From Drosophila pseudoobscura (lineage: Eukaryota > Arthropoda > Insecta > Diptera > Drosophilidae): 64,000 nt of DNA. A program made the position numbers and the translations under genes. The stretch lies in the NCBI RefSeq assembly GCF_009870125.1, contig NC_046683.1, positions 5,146,001 to 5,210,000 of the forward strand. The letters run 5' to 3'. The first letter of the stretch is position 1, and each line of letters starts with the position of its first letter. The notes under the pieces were generated by a model. That model worked only from the letters and a program-made list of their open reading frames with translations. It was not told the origin of the DNA and searched no databases. Shown here piece by piece: positions 44,947 through 57,602 of this stretch.

Positions 44947-45132
44947 ATGCTGTACGGCATCGCATTAAATCTGAAAACTACTGAACAACTGACATGTTGC
45001 ACATTGCAAAAAAACTCCCCAATGGCAAAAGTTTTAGTAGCCTCAAAAATGTTCATCTGGGACAAAAGAACAATGGAGCACAAATGCACATTGGAGGCTC
45101 TTGATCGCGGCAGGTTCATGGGTAGGCAGTAA
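44947..45132 (+). pseudogene. Helitron Pif1-like helicase fragment
   Basis: The plus frame reads NSPMAKVLVASKMFIWDKRT then MEHKCTLEALDRGRFMGRQ. This matches the Pif1-type helicase of Helitrons around motif II (NS.MA..L......(I/V)WDE.TM.HK..LEALDR). The catalytic Glu of DE is replaced (WDK), and the flanking motifs are absent, so it is a dead scrap. A terminal DINE-1-like motif (CCGAGTAACGGGTATACAAG) follows within 20 bp. Confidence 0.6.
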
Positions 45133-46020
45133 ACCGAGTAACGGGTATACAAGTAGAGCCGCGACCCTTGCCGCGACTCACAAGTTCCATGCGACACCAA
45201 ACCGATAAAGGCCGATACGTCTACTGGAGTATAGAATCCAGTAGAATATCGGATGGAAAGGAATTGCTTTCTATGGCCCATACTATGTTAACCACTTAAG
45301 ATCATCATATATTACATACATCTATGATGTTTTTATGACATAAGTGCATACATATGTATATGATGATCTTAATTTGTTATCCACTATCCTTTAACACCAA
45401 TTCCATGTACACATTTATTTATTTAAAAGTAAATTTGCCTAGTACACGGTTCGTTCTTTTTACTTTATTTAACTTTTTCTTTACAATTACAAATATTTAC
45501 ATATGTAAATGCATTTTACAAAAAAAAATCGGCCGCCTGAAAGTATGCTCGATTGGTCGGGAGAGGTATGTGCAATGCTACGCTGCCGCTTCAAGCCAAA
45601 GATCCAACATCAAACATGCTTGGCAACAGGCACCGCAACAATTACTGCCGCCGTGATTAGGTTTGGGACAACAGCAACAATTTATCAACAATCCCCTGAG
45701 AGATGGTGAACACGAACACGACGTACGAGCGCACACACATACACTTAGAGTTCTCGCTCATGTGACGCAGCTGCTGCCCTCCGCTTCGAACATGTTGCGT
45801 TGCGTGCTCGTGTTGCTGTAGTCGGCTCTCGACATAGCGACGCACAATGGGACATTCGGCCGAATAAGACGAATAAGAAATAAATTCAAGAAAAATCTTC
45901 CAACTTCCATTAATATTGATAATAATAAATACACCTAATAAAAGACACCAACAAGATAATTATTCTACCTTAAAGATTTCCGCATGTATGTACATATGTA
46001 CATTCCAATTAGTCAATGCT
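45133..46020. other. Intergenic DNA, no gene seen
   Basis: Starts with a DINE-1-like end (GGGTATACAAGTAGAGCCGCGACCCTTGCCGCG, also found near 55565-55600), then AT-rich DNA. No supported gene. Confidence 0.4.
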
Positions 46021-46029
46021 CTCATTTAG

Positions 46030-46708
46030 AAAATAACTTTTGCCGCCTCTTTCCCACTGTGCGAAGCGAGTCGCGTCCAGTCGTATTCTGTCTGATTCAT
46101 GGTCGGAGCCATCGAGCCGTGAGAGGGAGTTGAATTGAATTTGAGAGAATGTTGCATGTCAGCTGTTGGAGTTCGGGTCCACGCCTGTGTGCGTGAGAGT
46201 CTTCGGCCTGTGTGTGTTGGTGGCCCGTCGAACCAAATGGTTCGACTCGAACACAACAAACGAACATCGACCGGTCGAGTGGAACATTGCTGCTTCAATC
46301 TGTCTCGGAAACACCAGAAGTATTGTCGGTTTTTTTTCCGTGAACGCCGGTCGCAGACGTTGCCTTTGGAGCGAGAATCCGAGAATCCGTGAATCGAGTG
46401 TTTGTGCTGTTCCCCCGCCGCTGAAATCCAAATCCAGCTGCAGCTGCAATCGAGCCGCAGATCGTGCGCGTGTTTTCCGTGTTTCCCGCAGGCTGTATAA
46501 ATTTTTTTTTTTGGTTATTTGCCAGTGAGCGTGTTTCTTTTTTTTCTGTGCCCGTGCCCTCACTACCACCCCCTTTTAGATCGAAAATAATCACTCGAAA
46601 CCAAGTCCGTTTGACACGCTCAAAGTCAGCGAAAACCACTCGGCGCGCTGAGTGGAGTTAATTGGGGTGTCGTTGAGAACGAACCGAGTGGATCGACGCA
46701 GCGAAGAG
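46030..46708 (+). other. Possible 5' UTR exon and promoter region
   Basis: GC-balanced unique sequence ending in a donor-like AAGAG|GTAAAC at 46708/46709, preceded by GAGAACGAACCGAGTGGATCGACG, the kind of sequence seen in first non-coding exons of long Drosophila genes. No ATG-initiated frame of note. If real, the following repeat-rich 17 kb would be a first intron. Support is weak. Confidence 0.2.
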
Positions 46709-46977
46709 GTAAACCAATGCAGAACTCAACATACAATGTGAGCGTGTGTGTGTGTGTTTGTGTGTATGTGTGTGTGTGAGATAATGCACCACAACCCGTT
46801 GAACCGGTTCGACACTCACCTCAGCCTACCTGTAAGCCAACAACAAAAAACAACAAAAAAAAGTGCACGGAAACTCAAGCAGCCGCAGCAACGACAACGA
46901 CAATATGAGCAAGAGCAAAAAATTCCATCGTATCGTTTGGTGTGCATCTGCGGTGCGGTGCCGAAATAGACAAGAGT

Positions 46978-47010
<33 letters not shown>
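46978..47010. repeat. Poly-G tract of 33
   Basis: 33 uninterrupted Gs, followed by CACCCCC. Confidence 0.95.
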
Positions 47011-47013
<3 letters not shown>

Positions 47014-47692
47014 CCCCATTAACCCCGCAACGACGATCAGTCCGGCAGTTGGCCGTCCGCTTTCCGAGTGTTTCCCAGAAACAGCAACAAAACTTGCAAG
47101 CGGAAGGCACTGCAATTGAAGTTTGCCAAATATGACAAAAACTCTTCTTCGGAAGCCGAAAGTTCTCTTTTGAAGTGCATGAGGGGGGGGGGTGGGGGCC
47201 CGAGGGGCTCCTGTCAGTACAGTTAGTCGCTAACGAAGGACTCCTTCAGAGTGGCTTTGTTGGCGTTCAGTTCATCTACATATGTGTGCAGCAGCCCTGC
47301 TGTATTTTATTTTGTTAATGAAATTATCATCTTGTTGCGAAGAAAGGAAATGCAGGCAGGTGGAGACACAAAGAGCAGTGAAAAAAAAAAACAACAAAAA
47401 CCTTTAACCGCCACAAAGATGCTCCCAATCGGAGAGTAAAAGATCCGACGGTGTCTCTCTCTCTATCTCTCTCTCTCTCTCTATCTCTTTCTGTGTTCTC
47501 TTTGGTGGATTCTGAATTCAATTTTTGCGGGCACTGACCATGTCGTCTGAGTGTTGTGCTGGGTGTAGTAATTTCGGGCTCAGGCCAGGCAGAGCTTAAG
47601 CTGCTCTCAAGCGTTTTCCAGAGCAAGAGAAAGCAGCACAGCACAGAGAGGAAAACCAGATACGAACATTATGACTGTTGGATGAGTGGAAA

Positions 47693-47746
47693 AGAGGAGG
47701 AGGAGGAGGAGGCGGCGGCGGCGGTGGTGGTGGTGGTGGTGGTGGC
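47693..47746. repeat. Compound GGA/GGC/GGT trinucleotide repeat
   Basis: About seven GGA, then five GGC, then eight GGT units run in phase, creating artificial poly-Glu/Ala/Val and poly-Pro frames. Confidence 0.9.
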
Positions 47747-48414
47747 AAATGCCAAAAAGAAGTCGCTGCCTGCAGCCTACAACAAATACTCACGCACACT
47801 CTTACAGCCGCTGTCTGCGTGTGCGTGCGTTTGTGTACGAGAATACATTGTGAAGCTGGAACGGGAACGGGAACGGGAATATGGGAGGCCAGCAAGAGCA
47901 ACAAAAACTCAACATACACTCCTCGCCACTCGAATAGGACCCTCCACACAGGCACACAAACACTTCTTTTGGGAATTCAAGTTTGTTAAATTTAATTTCA
48001 CCAAAAAGGAACAAAAATATTAGGGAAAACAATTCTAAGTTCGGGGAAACTAAGAAAAAAAATCTAATCATTTTAAATCAATTGGAGTTGGAAGATTAAA
48101 AATGAATATATTTTATAGTTAGTTGAGGAGTCACCTTTCTGCATCCTTCTTGGAAGATTTGTATACAAATTGGCCTTACTATTTAGCCATATCCTGGAAT
48201 ATTGTTGGTCAGCTTAATAGCTCCACGTTTTGGCTCTGTTTAAACGCTTTAACAATCCGCGCTGAATGAATATACTCATTATCATGTTGAAAAATCCACG
48301 ACAGTGGTTCCAAAAGGTTTTTAAAGTGTGGAAAAGACTAGCTATAGCCGTCAGAGTCCTCCAAATTAATTTGAGAAGCCACTCCAAAGGCTTAGACGTT
48401 CGATTTGTGGGAAA

Positions 48415-48860
48415 AGTGGAGGAGGTGTAACACCCAGAAGGAAGCCTTTCCGACCCCATAAAGTATATATATTCTTGATCAGCATAAATAGAAGAATCGA
48501 TATAACCATGTCTGTCCATCCGTTTTGTTCTTCTCAGAGACAATAAGAGCTAGAGCATCGAAATTTTGTATTTCAAACGCGCCTTTCCGCCCCTCAAAAG
48601 ACGAAAATCTGTATCAATCAACACAGAATCATAGAAAATCTAGCAGATTGCCGTATCTAGATCTGATCTTATTATTCACATAGACAGAATGAGCAAATTA
48701 TTTTCCAGTGTCTATGCAATGCCTTCCAAGCGTCTAATCATGCTCTGTCTCTCTCTCTCTCTCACACTCTTCGTCGTGCATTGTGTGCACTCTGTGGCGG
48801 AGGTGAGCCTTACTGGCTTACTATCGGGTAGAGTCGCGGCCCTAGCTGCGACTGCTCGTT
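48415..48860 (+). mobile_element. DINE-1/INE-1 type repeat copy
   Basis: Contains GTGTAACACCCAGAAGGAAG, CCTTTCCGACCCCATAAAGT and ATATATATTCTTGATCAGCA, the best match in the window to the family hallmark. It continues CATGTCTGTCCATCCGTTTT, a (CT)n block, CACACTCTTCGTCGTGCATT, and ends near GGTAGAGTCGCGGCCCTAGC. Confidence 0.8.
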
Positions 48861-50684
48861 AGTCTTCTTATTTGCTTTGATTTTCGCCCAAGAATTGGGC
48901 TTTTTTTTAACAAAAGTCACTATACGCATGTGTGGGGACTTTGATGTTACAAATTGGCTTATTACCTGTTGGCTGCTGTGGATTTTTTAAGCTTTTTTTC
49001 TGTGACTCCAACTATTTAAGTGATTTTTGTAACAACAAAATCCTAAATAAAACTAAAATATGTGTCGAAGACAAAGATTAAACTGAAAGCCTGTGCCATT
49101 CACCGCCTATTTGGCATGTTATTAAATAAATAATTTAAGCATAAGAGCTTAATCTTCCTTTTGTGCGAATTACAATCATTCAATAACGTTAAGTCTCTAA
49201 AGTGCTGGGCTTGTGAGGTGTCTGGGAGTGTGTACCTTTAATCTAGGGATACCCTTGTTCTTTCAAATGCTACTGCTTGTATTCTATAGTGGTTAGACCC
49301 CAATAGACACACGACCACCACATACATATATGTATTCCATCAATAACATAACTGCAATGTTAGTATATTTTATTCAAAAACGTATACATATATGTATGTG
49401 TGCCCTATTTCCCTGTGAAAGGGTGTACAAGAACCTGCAGGGTATTCTAGAGCAGCGGTGAGTGCCGAGGGTGGAGGGCTTGGATCTGGCACCATCAATA
49501 TGCTCCCGAGTGTATGAGTCCGGCCATGTCCAACAAGGATGCAGCGTTTTGCTGTGATCTGTTGTGCCTTTGGCTGAGCCCTGGAATTTAGAGCAGAATC
49601 ATTGCATCTCATCTGTATATGTACAATAAAACATATATGGAAAGCACTGCCTTGGGGCAAAATACAAAAACAATGCTTTAAATTTGTGATTAATTTTGTA
49701 TTTTCAGTTGTTATTTAAACAAGTATTGTGTGGGGAATCAATAGCCATACGTTGAGCAGTATGCATAGGCATGAGTGTGTGGGGCGCTCCTAAGAGGCTC
49801 GATATAATCCGTATACAAATCCGTGATTTGTGTTTAAAATGTTGTGTTTTTTTGTGCGGAAAATATGTATCCCGAATGCTGTGCCATACAACATGATCAT
49901 GTCTCCAGTGTCGATCAGTTTTGGCATGGACTGGAGTGGAGTTTGGGGTTATCGTTAAGCCATAAAAAACACTAAAAACAACAGCAACAAATATACCACA
50001 AGCAAAACTCGTTTTTCGCATGTTTGTATGTATGTATGTACATATGGGGGCCCCCAGCAGAAAGGCAGCTGGAGTGCTGGAGTTGAAGTTGGAGCCAAAT
50101 GAGACACGAAGAAGAACGGTTTGCTGCCGAACTGAGGCTGAGGTAGGAGCAGCTCTGGCAGCGGTACAGTTTGACCCGTCTCGATCGATAACAATAGAAC
50201 ATTTTTTGAGGCAACAGAGAAAGCACCCAGAAGGTAGTCCAAGGACTTTCAAAGGCAAGCCGAAGGACACAACAGTGACCTGGCTAATAGCTTAGCTCTT
50301 TGAAAATGGGATTTAATCTAGATTAAAGACTTCCTCTTACAAACATACATTTGGTATGCGCCGTTCGTATTAATTTTGATTACCTTGTCGGGGCTTTTTC
50401 TTTGCTATCTCGCTCTTTCTTTTTTGTTTTTCACGCCCACGCCGTCCACAAGAGCGGCGGTTATTTGTTCCTCTTTGTGCCAATGTTTCTCCCGCTTCGT
50501 TTTGCCTCATTGTTTACTCCTTTTTGTGCCTGGTATTCGCTGCTCGCTCTCTCTCGCGGTCTCGCGGGTCTCTTGGTTTTTCGGGGATCGAACGATCAGT
50601 GTTCGGTATGAGTCGAACTCAAACTCGAACCCAGTTCGAACAACAGCTGCTAACCGTTTGTCCCCCCCTCTCTTCGTCTTGCAG

Positions 50685-50771
50685 CTACACACAGGCATCG
50701 GCACGTACTCACCGATGGGCTAATCACAGGGCCAACCGTCAACGGCTGAGCTGCAACAGAAATCATATCAG
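50685..50771 (+). CDS. Candidate 87-bp internal exon
   Basis: A strong acceptor (polypyrimidine TCCCCCCCTCTCTTCGTCTT then GCAG) at 50684 and a consensus donor (CAG|GTAAGTC) at 50771/50772 bracket 87 bp. Only one of three frames is open: TACACACAGGCATCGG reads YTQASARTHRWANHRANRQR then LSCNRNHIR. The peptide is not recognisable and basic, so it could equally be a 5' UTR exon. Confidence 0.3.
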
Positions 50772-51993
50772 GTAAGTCACGAAGCTATCCCCCAGCCCCA
50801 GCATTTCCCCAGCGGAGGTTGGATCTCTGTAAGACTGGTGTTTCTTTCTCTCTATCTATCTCTGGGTCAGGCAAAATAGGTGATTATCGTAAGAGCTTGC
50901 CTTACCTCACCCTGCATAAATATACCATGCCCGCTGCTGCTGCGCTTCGGTTTTGGTTCGGTCTCGGCGCGGACTCGGCTCGGCTTTTGTTGTCGGCGTT
51001 AATTGCTGTTTACAACAACAACAAGAGCACAACATATTTTCGGTCTTAGTTACTGAACGATCGTTATACGCTCGAGTGGAGCGGGCGAGAGAGAGAGAGA
51101 GAAACAAATCGCATTTCTGTTGAGAGAGCGGCCGATATCGAATGACGCGAAAATACACACATGAACTTTATGTGAATGTGAATGTGTCGCCCTGCGTGTG
51201 CGGCTGTTGAACTTCTCAATGCACGCACACACACACACACACACACACAGCACAGAAATGCACATCCACTTGAGAGAAGTGCCAGCCAGATCATGGGTGG
51301 GAGCAGAAGGGGACATACTAGAGCGTTTCTGTATGTATGGGGCATGTTATTGGACCCACTGTGCCAGCAATGCAATCTCTTAGGTGTGTGTACGTTACTC
51401 ATATATCATTTGCCCATAAATTTAAACGTCATTTGACAAATATGGCGTCAACCGAAATATCGGAATTGAATGATTTATTTTCCCATGGACAAGGAACCAC
51501 ACGATTGCCTTAGCACGGGGGGGCTGGAGAGAGGGGTGTGTGTGGTGGGGGGGGACTTGCTTATAATGTTTAAATATAATAACAAACTTGGAAGACACGA
51601 AACGAAGCTCCTGTCTTCGTGTCTTGCTGCCATGACGGGGGGACATGCATTTGCCGTCGGCATTTGGTTATTGCTTAATTCCAGCGACGGCATTCGGCAT
51701 TCGGCATTCGGTACAAATCGCTGTTTGATGACTGAAATTTGATTCGAAGCCCACACACTGATAAGGAACGTACATATGTGTGTGTGTGTGTTGGAAACAT
51801 TTCGTTTGGAATCGGAGCACAACATTGATTCTTTTCCCCATTACGGCTGGGTGGAGAGGGGGGGGGGGGTCAACCAACCCATTTGGCCGCACCCCCCCTC
51901 CCCGCCCCTCACTTGTTGCTGCCCAAAACGAGCGTCGGAGACGCAGCCCCCGGCCATAAATCAAGTGCACAAAACTGCAGTCTGCGCAGCGCA

Positions 51994-52014
51994 GGGGGGG
52001 GGGGGGGGGGGGGG
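51994..52014. repeat. Poly-G tract of 21
   Basis: 21 uninterrupted Gs after GCGCAGCGCA. Confidence 0.95.
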
Positions 52015-53027
52015 CCTGGGGGCAGCCAACGCCTCAGCTACTGCCACGAGCATCCTTCAGACACAATGTTGCTGTGCAAATTTGCATACGGCCAGACATT
52101 CGCGGCAGTACTTTGTCGCCCTTAATCATTTCCCCAAGCCCAAAGCCCCAAGACCCCAGGCACCCAGGCACCCCAAGACCCTTCCCTGCACCCCGTTCCG
52201 AAGGGGCTGTATTGACCCTCAATGAGGTCCAAAGATGATGGAAAACCTGGAAAACCTGGCTGGAAAGCACTCCAAGGCTAGGGCTAGAATGTATCTATGT
52301 ATCTATGTATCTGTGTACCTACAAATGTATGCAAATATGTATTTACATAGTTTACCAAAAAATATATATTCCGTTTTTTATTCATTTTCACCATCTCTGA
52401 AGAAGCAGCTGTATCTGTATCTGTATCTGTATCTGTGGCTGCGTCTGTTTTGTGTATCTGTATCTGCGCTTGGTCCTGCAACCCGGAGGAAGCCATCAGC
52501 AACAGCAACAGCAACAGCAACAAACTTTGGTTATTTGTTGCTAGAGTGAGTGCTTCAAGTGCCTGTCCCTGATGCTGCTTCAGCTTTTACTTTTGCCTTT
52601 GCTTTTGTGGCATGCAGCAAGTTTTTACGCGCACAACGCTGGCCCTTCCTTCCCCCCCCCCCCACACACGCACACACACACACACACATATGTACATATA
52701 CTCCGTAATGAGGTACCACGGAGTCGAGTCGAGTCGACCAGCACTCGTGGTGGGATTGTGTTTTGTTTACTCGCCCCGCCACGCCCCGTCCCGCCCCTGC
52801 TTTCACCCCACTCCCCAGCTGATAACACAAAATCAATAAGTAATAAGATAACGTAACCCCAACTCCCTCCCCTCCCCTCCCCACCCCCCCCTCTTACACT
52901 CTGTCCCAATCTCTGTCTCCGTTCCGTCCGTGTTGTTTGCCTTCTGATAAGCCCCTGCCCCTGTCCCTGGTCCCCGCCCCTGGTCCCCGCCGTATCGGCA
53001 ACACGAAAGTGCAAGAAACATGCTCCC

Positions 53028-53078
53028 GTTACGTTACGTTCCGTTTCGTTTCGTTCCGTTCCGTTCGGTTCGGTTTCC
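53028..53078. repeat. CGTT(A/C/T)-type pentamer array
   Basis: Ten or so CGTTA/CGTTC/CGTTT/GGTTC pentamers in series. Confidence 0.85.
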
Positions 53079-53744
53079 AAGTGACAATCGCAATGAAAAT
53101 GTTCTTGCCACCATCGGAACGACAGGAGGGGGACAACGTACAGCATTCAACATTAAACGGCAACGATGACAGCAGCAAACAACCCGCACCCCGCACCCAC
53201 ACCCTCACCCACACCCACTCCACCCCACCATAACAGCGCAACAACGCAATACCGCATCACCCCCCTCTTTGCCCACTCTTTCGCGGCCGCAGCACCCCCC
53301 TCTTTGTTCACTCTTCGGCGGCCTCATCGCCTCCCTCTTTGCCATCTCTTCTCCGCCTCATCACCCCCACTTTAGCCCCTCTTTGCCCACTCTTCCGCGG
53401 TCGCAGCACCTCCTCTTTTCCCCTCTTCGCATCACCTTCCGAATGAGAAGAGAGCAGCGTGTGCGTGTGCACAGTGCACAGTGGAGTCCTTCCTGCCTGA
53501 TGCATCTAGCAGGATCGCTTCCCAGATCCCCATATGGCACCTCTTCAGAGAGGCGTTGGAGAATCACACGAATAACGGACGGAGAAACCCTTTCAGGAGC
53601 TTATGCTAGGCCTTTCTTGAGGTCCTTGCTGGTTTTGGTTCACTTCGGGATCCACAATAATCGTATTGAGTGATTAAATGATGAAAAATCCACTCGTTTG
53701 AGTCCTGTCCTAAGGAAGAATTGGTCAATGCGACTCTTCGGGTA

Positions 53745-54035
53745 GAAGCTCTCACCTTCGGCCCTCTTCGGCTGGCAGTTCTCACCTTCGGCGCGCTTCG
53801 GCTGGCAGTTCTCACCTTCGGCTCGCTTCGGCTGGCAGTTCACACCTTCGGCTCGCTTCGGCCCTCTTCGGCTGGCAGTTCTCACCTTCGGCTCTCTTCG
53901 GCTCCCTTCAGCTGGTAGCTCTCACCTTCGGCTCGCTTCGGCCTTCTTCAGCTGGTAGCTCTCGCGGTCGGCTCTCTTCGGCCCTCTTCGGCTCTCTTCG
54001 GCCCTCTTCGGCTCTCTTCGGCCCTCTTCGGCTCT
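53745..54035. repeat. Minisatellite of 30-bp and 20-bp CTTCGGC units
   Basis: First half: three to five 30-bp units of GGCTGGCAGTTCTCACCTTC plus GGCTCGCTTC. Second half: 20-bp units of GGCCCTCTTCGGCTCTCTTC. All are built on a 10-bp CTCTTCGGC(C/T) core. The minus strand stays open in all three frames for 65-108 codons (QPKRAEGEN and EESRRGPKRA repeats) because the 10-bp core lacks stops. Confidence 0.9.
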
Positions 54036-55379
54036 TCTTGTGTGCCTTGAGAGGCGTCTGCCGTTCTCTGGCCTGTCCTGAGCTGTTCGGTGCCCACTGT
54101 GCCCCGATGCAGTGCATCCCCCAACCTTACCCCAAGGTGAAGCCTTCCCTCCTTCCACAGCGACATCGTCTTCGTCGTCGTCGTCGTCGTTATCATCAGC
54201 ATTGATTGTTGGAACCTTGTCAATAGTTGCCATTTATGAGAGGGAGACCGCCCCTCCTCGCCCCGCCCCGCCATCCTCCGCGCCTCAAGGTGGGAAATGC
54301 GACAACTCTATTTCCATGGCCCCCCACACCGCCGCCCCTCTTGCCTCTCGAGTGTCGACGTTTTTCGATTGCTCTTTGGCAAAGTTATCCCCTGGCGTTG
54401 GGGGCACGGGTCTGTGGCCTGTCTGTGGATGGAGGAGGAACCCCTTTTGGATTCAGTTTCGACTCTAGCCGGCGGCATTTTGCAAGCTAAATAACGTGTT
54501 TATGGCTGCCACAGACCTGATAACAGATATACAGATACAGATACAGCTGCAGATACAAAGACAGATGCAGAGACAGATATGGATATGGATATGGCTAGAG
54601 ATAAAGTTTGAAATCACTCGAATATGTGTGGATATCTTGCTCTGTGCTGGGCAGACCCTTCGTGGCATGTGGAGACCACACGGAACTGGCCTTTCGATGG
54701 GGATATCTGTGCATTTCCTGTGGTCAAAAAGGGCCACTAGCCGGGCAGATTTGGTAGCTACTTTCTCGATTGCCATCCGCAAAGGCTGCTCTCTGTACTC
54801 ACAGAGGCAGAGGCAGAGACAGAGCAGGAGCCAGAGCCACTGAGCCACAGGCCATAGCCGATATATTCCTGCAGATCTGAAAAGTTGAGTTGGATCCACC
54901 TCCCCGCTCCACATTCAGCCAAAATTTGGCACCATCTGTGGATCCACTGGTCGCCGATTCCAACGAAGACCAACGCCTCGAAAGGGACAAAGAGAGTGGC
55001 CAAGGATTCCACGCAGTAAAGGACTGAGTCATGGATGCTGCTCTTCGCTCTGATTATTAAATATTAAAATCCGACCCTCAGGGGGAAAAAGCTAGGGGCA
55101 GTGGCAGGGGCGACAGTGGCCTGCCACATCTGGGTGTGCCAGCAGATGCGGCGTCCGCGATTCAGAGCCATGGAATGCCAGAGTATGTGTGATGGAACTG
55201 CATTAAGATTAACAGAGAGTCATAGATTTGTATGAAAGCAAATTCCGATGTGGAAGAGGGTGTCCTGTGAGTACAGGCTGGGGACTTCTTCTTACCTCCA
55301 AAAGAGTCTAGGAGTCGATTCGTCTGTCTTCTCAGACTTCTGTGAGGCCTTCTTCTCAGAGACTCGGCAGAGCTAGAGG

Positions 55380-55600
55380 CTCCTGTGGCAGGCACCATCG
55401 TAGAGCATGACCATATCTAGCGGATTGCTGAAACTGGATCTGTTTGGATCCATATTATGGCCAGAAGGCCATGTCTCTCTCTCTCTCCCTCACGCACTCG
55501 AATCGAATGTCTAAACCACCTCCCAAATGGCGGTGAGGACATTCCGTAAAACACTATCGGCCATAAAAGTAGAGCCGCGGCCCTTGCCGCGTCCCACATC
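55380..55600 (+). mobile_element. DINE-1/INE-1 type repeat, 3' portion
   Basis: Contains TAGAGCATGACCATATCTAG, CGGATTGCTGAAACTGGATC, TATTATGGCCAGAAGGCCAT, a (CT)n block and CCTCACGCACTCG, ending GTAGAGCCGCGGCCCTTGCC. Same order as the other copies. Confidence 0.65.
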
Positions 55601-57174
55601 GCAGCCGTTCGTTTTATTTACTCAAGATGTGAACTGCACACCCATGCAAAAAGCACACACACACACACACGCACACGCACACATATGCAAATACATGTGG
55701 TCCATTCATAATGCCGCAGGATATGCGAAAGTGGCGGGAGAAGGGGGTGCCCGGGGGGGGGGGTAGGGGGTGGGGGGTTTGAGCCTCGTGTGCTGTGCGT
55801 GTGTTTTATCTATTGTCCTTTTAATTTCAATTCCCATGTGGGCTTTACGCTTAGTGCACATTATTCATTTATGTTACCCGTCTCTCTCCCCCCCCCACCC
55901 CCCGCCACCAGAGCCCCTCCCAGCCCCCAGAGCCCCTCCCGGGGCCCAGTGTGTGCGTTGAGCTAATTTTTGCTTTCTCGTTGCTCGTTTCTCCTTTCTC
56001 GTTTCTCCATTCGTTTGTTTTATACCGTTACTGCTGATCGCTAATCTGTTAATTTATCATACACACAGCCAAAGCAGATGTTTCAGTGTGTGTGTGAGGG
56101 AGGGGGAGGGGGTGTGGCGCCCCTCGAGCACGCAGCCAATTTATCATGGCCCTTAGCTGCCCGTCCGAGTCCCCTGCGATGGCTGTGTGACACGAGACGG
56201 GTCGTGCACACGCCATGCATATGCTTTCGGGCCCTGCCTGTCGTGTCACGCGCTCAACGCTCACGATTTCAGTCTGGACACGCGAGGGAGTTCGTTTTAA
56301 AACGATTTCACCTTGGAACAGCCGTAAACGAAACCGAGAAGGTTCCCTGTCTTCACATGCAAATCATGCCTGGGCCTGGGATGTCCTTGGGGGCTGCCTT
56401 CTAATCACGAGAGGAGCTTGTTGTGAATTTGCTTATCCCCTTGGCGGGGGCCAGGGCATAATTAATGAGCGGAGACCCCGCCGCAAGATTAATGATGTGC
56501 GAAGAACGGGCCGCGGCTCTCCGAGGCGTCTCAATTGCTTGACTGGCGATTGACTGAACGTCTGGAGACGCCCCACCCACTCCACTCCACTCCTCCTCCG
56601 GGGATTAGCTCGTGTGTGTCCATGGGGCGATTGTCCGGCTCGTTGAGCGCCGGACTGGACTCGAAATTGAAACCGTATGCGCGAAACTAGTCGGTAAATT
56701 AATTTGATTTACTCAAATCAAATGCTGCCCCAGAAATTACCTGCAACCGACTCGTTGGGCCCCCCAGGCTTATGTTGTACGCGGATGGGGATGCTCCTGC
56801 CACAACGGATCCATAATATTTGACGGCGGCTCCTCGTGGCTGGCGTCAAATAGCTCATGTGTATGAGTAAATCAATTAAAAGTTTTAATTGAAAGAAAGA
56901 TTTAAGAGAAATTAAATTGCCACCGCCCTTGCTATCCCCTGCCAGCCCCGGCCGTACAGTGCGCGTCATCACCAACCATCCCCGGATTGCCTGAACTTAT
57001 TGCATTTGTTCTTTCTGTTCTTTCGAATCCTCTTCCATTTTCGGTTTTTTGTATTTGAGCAGTTTTTGCAACCAAATGCGTCTGTTGCAGCTCAAGCGGT
57101 TTATTATTACATTACGGGGAGTAAAATGAACTAAAGAGAAGTCGGTGTCTATATATCTGTAGAATTTGTAATCT

Positions 57175-57602
57175 CCGAACGGCTCTGAGCGGGTCTGAAT
57201 GGCTCTGAACGGCTCCGAACCGCTGTGAATGGCTCTGAACGGCTCTGAACCGATGTGAACGGCTTTTGACGACTCTGAACCGCTGTGAATGCCTCTGAAC
57301 CGCTCTGAACTCGTCCTGAGTGGCTTTGAACGACTCTAAATGGTTCTGAACCGCTCTGAACGGCTCTGAATGGCTCTGAATGGCTCTAAACCGCTGTGAA
57401 TGGCTCTGAACGGTTCTGAATGGCTCTGAATGGCTCTGAACGGCTCTGAACGCACTCTGAACCGTTCTGAGCGGCTTTGAACGGCTCTGAACCGCTGTGA
57501 ATGGCTCTGAACCGCTGTGAATGGCTCTGAACGGGTCTAAACGACTCTGAACCGCTCTGAACGGCTCTGAATGGCTGTGAATGGCACTGAACGGCTCTGA
57601 AA
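57175..57602. repeat. Minisatellite of 10-bp GGCTCTGAAC units
   Basis: About 42 degenerate copies of GGCTCTGAAC/GGCTCTGAAT/CGCTGTGAAT in a row, with occasional indels (for example CGCACTCTGAAC). The minus strand gives a continuous 290-codon frame (57112-57984) with a 10-residue SEPFRAVQSH period caused by the 10-bp unit read in three phases. The frame extends about 125 codons beyond the array. Confidence 0.9.

Noticed and set aside
46816-47135. Poly-Gly and poly-Pro frames
   Set aside because: Translation of the 33-G homopolymer.
47556-48023. 155-codon frame with Glu/Ala/Val runs and its poly-Pro minus partner
   Set aside because: Produced by the compound GGA/GGC/GGT repeat; no other coding sign.
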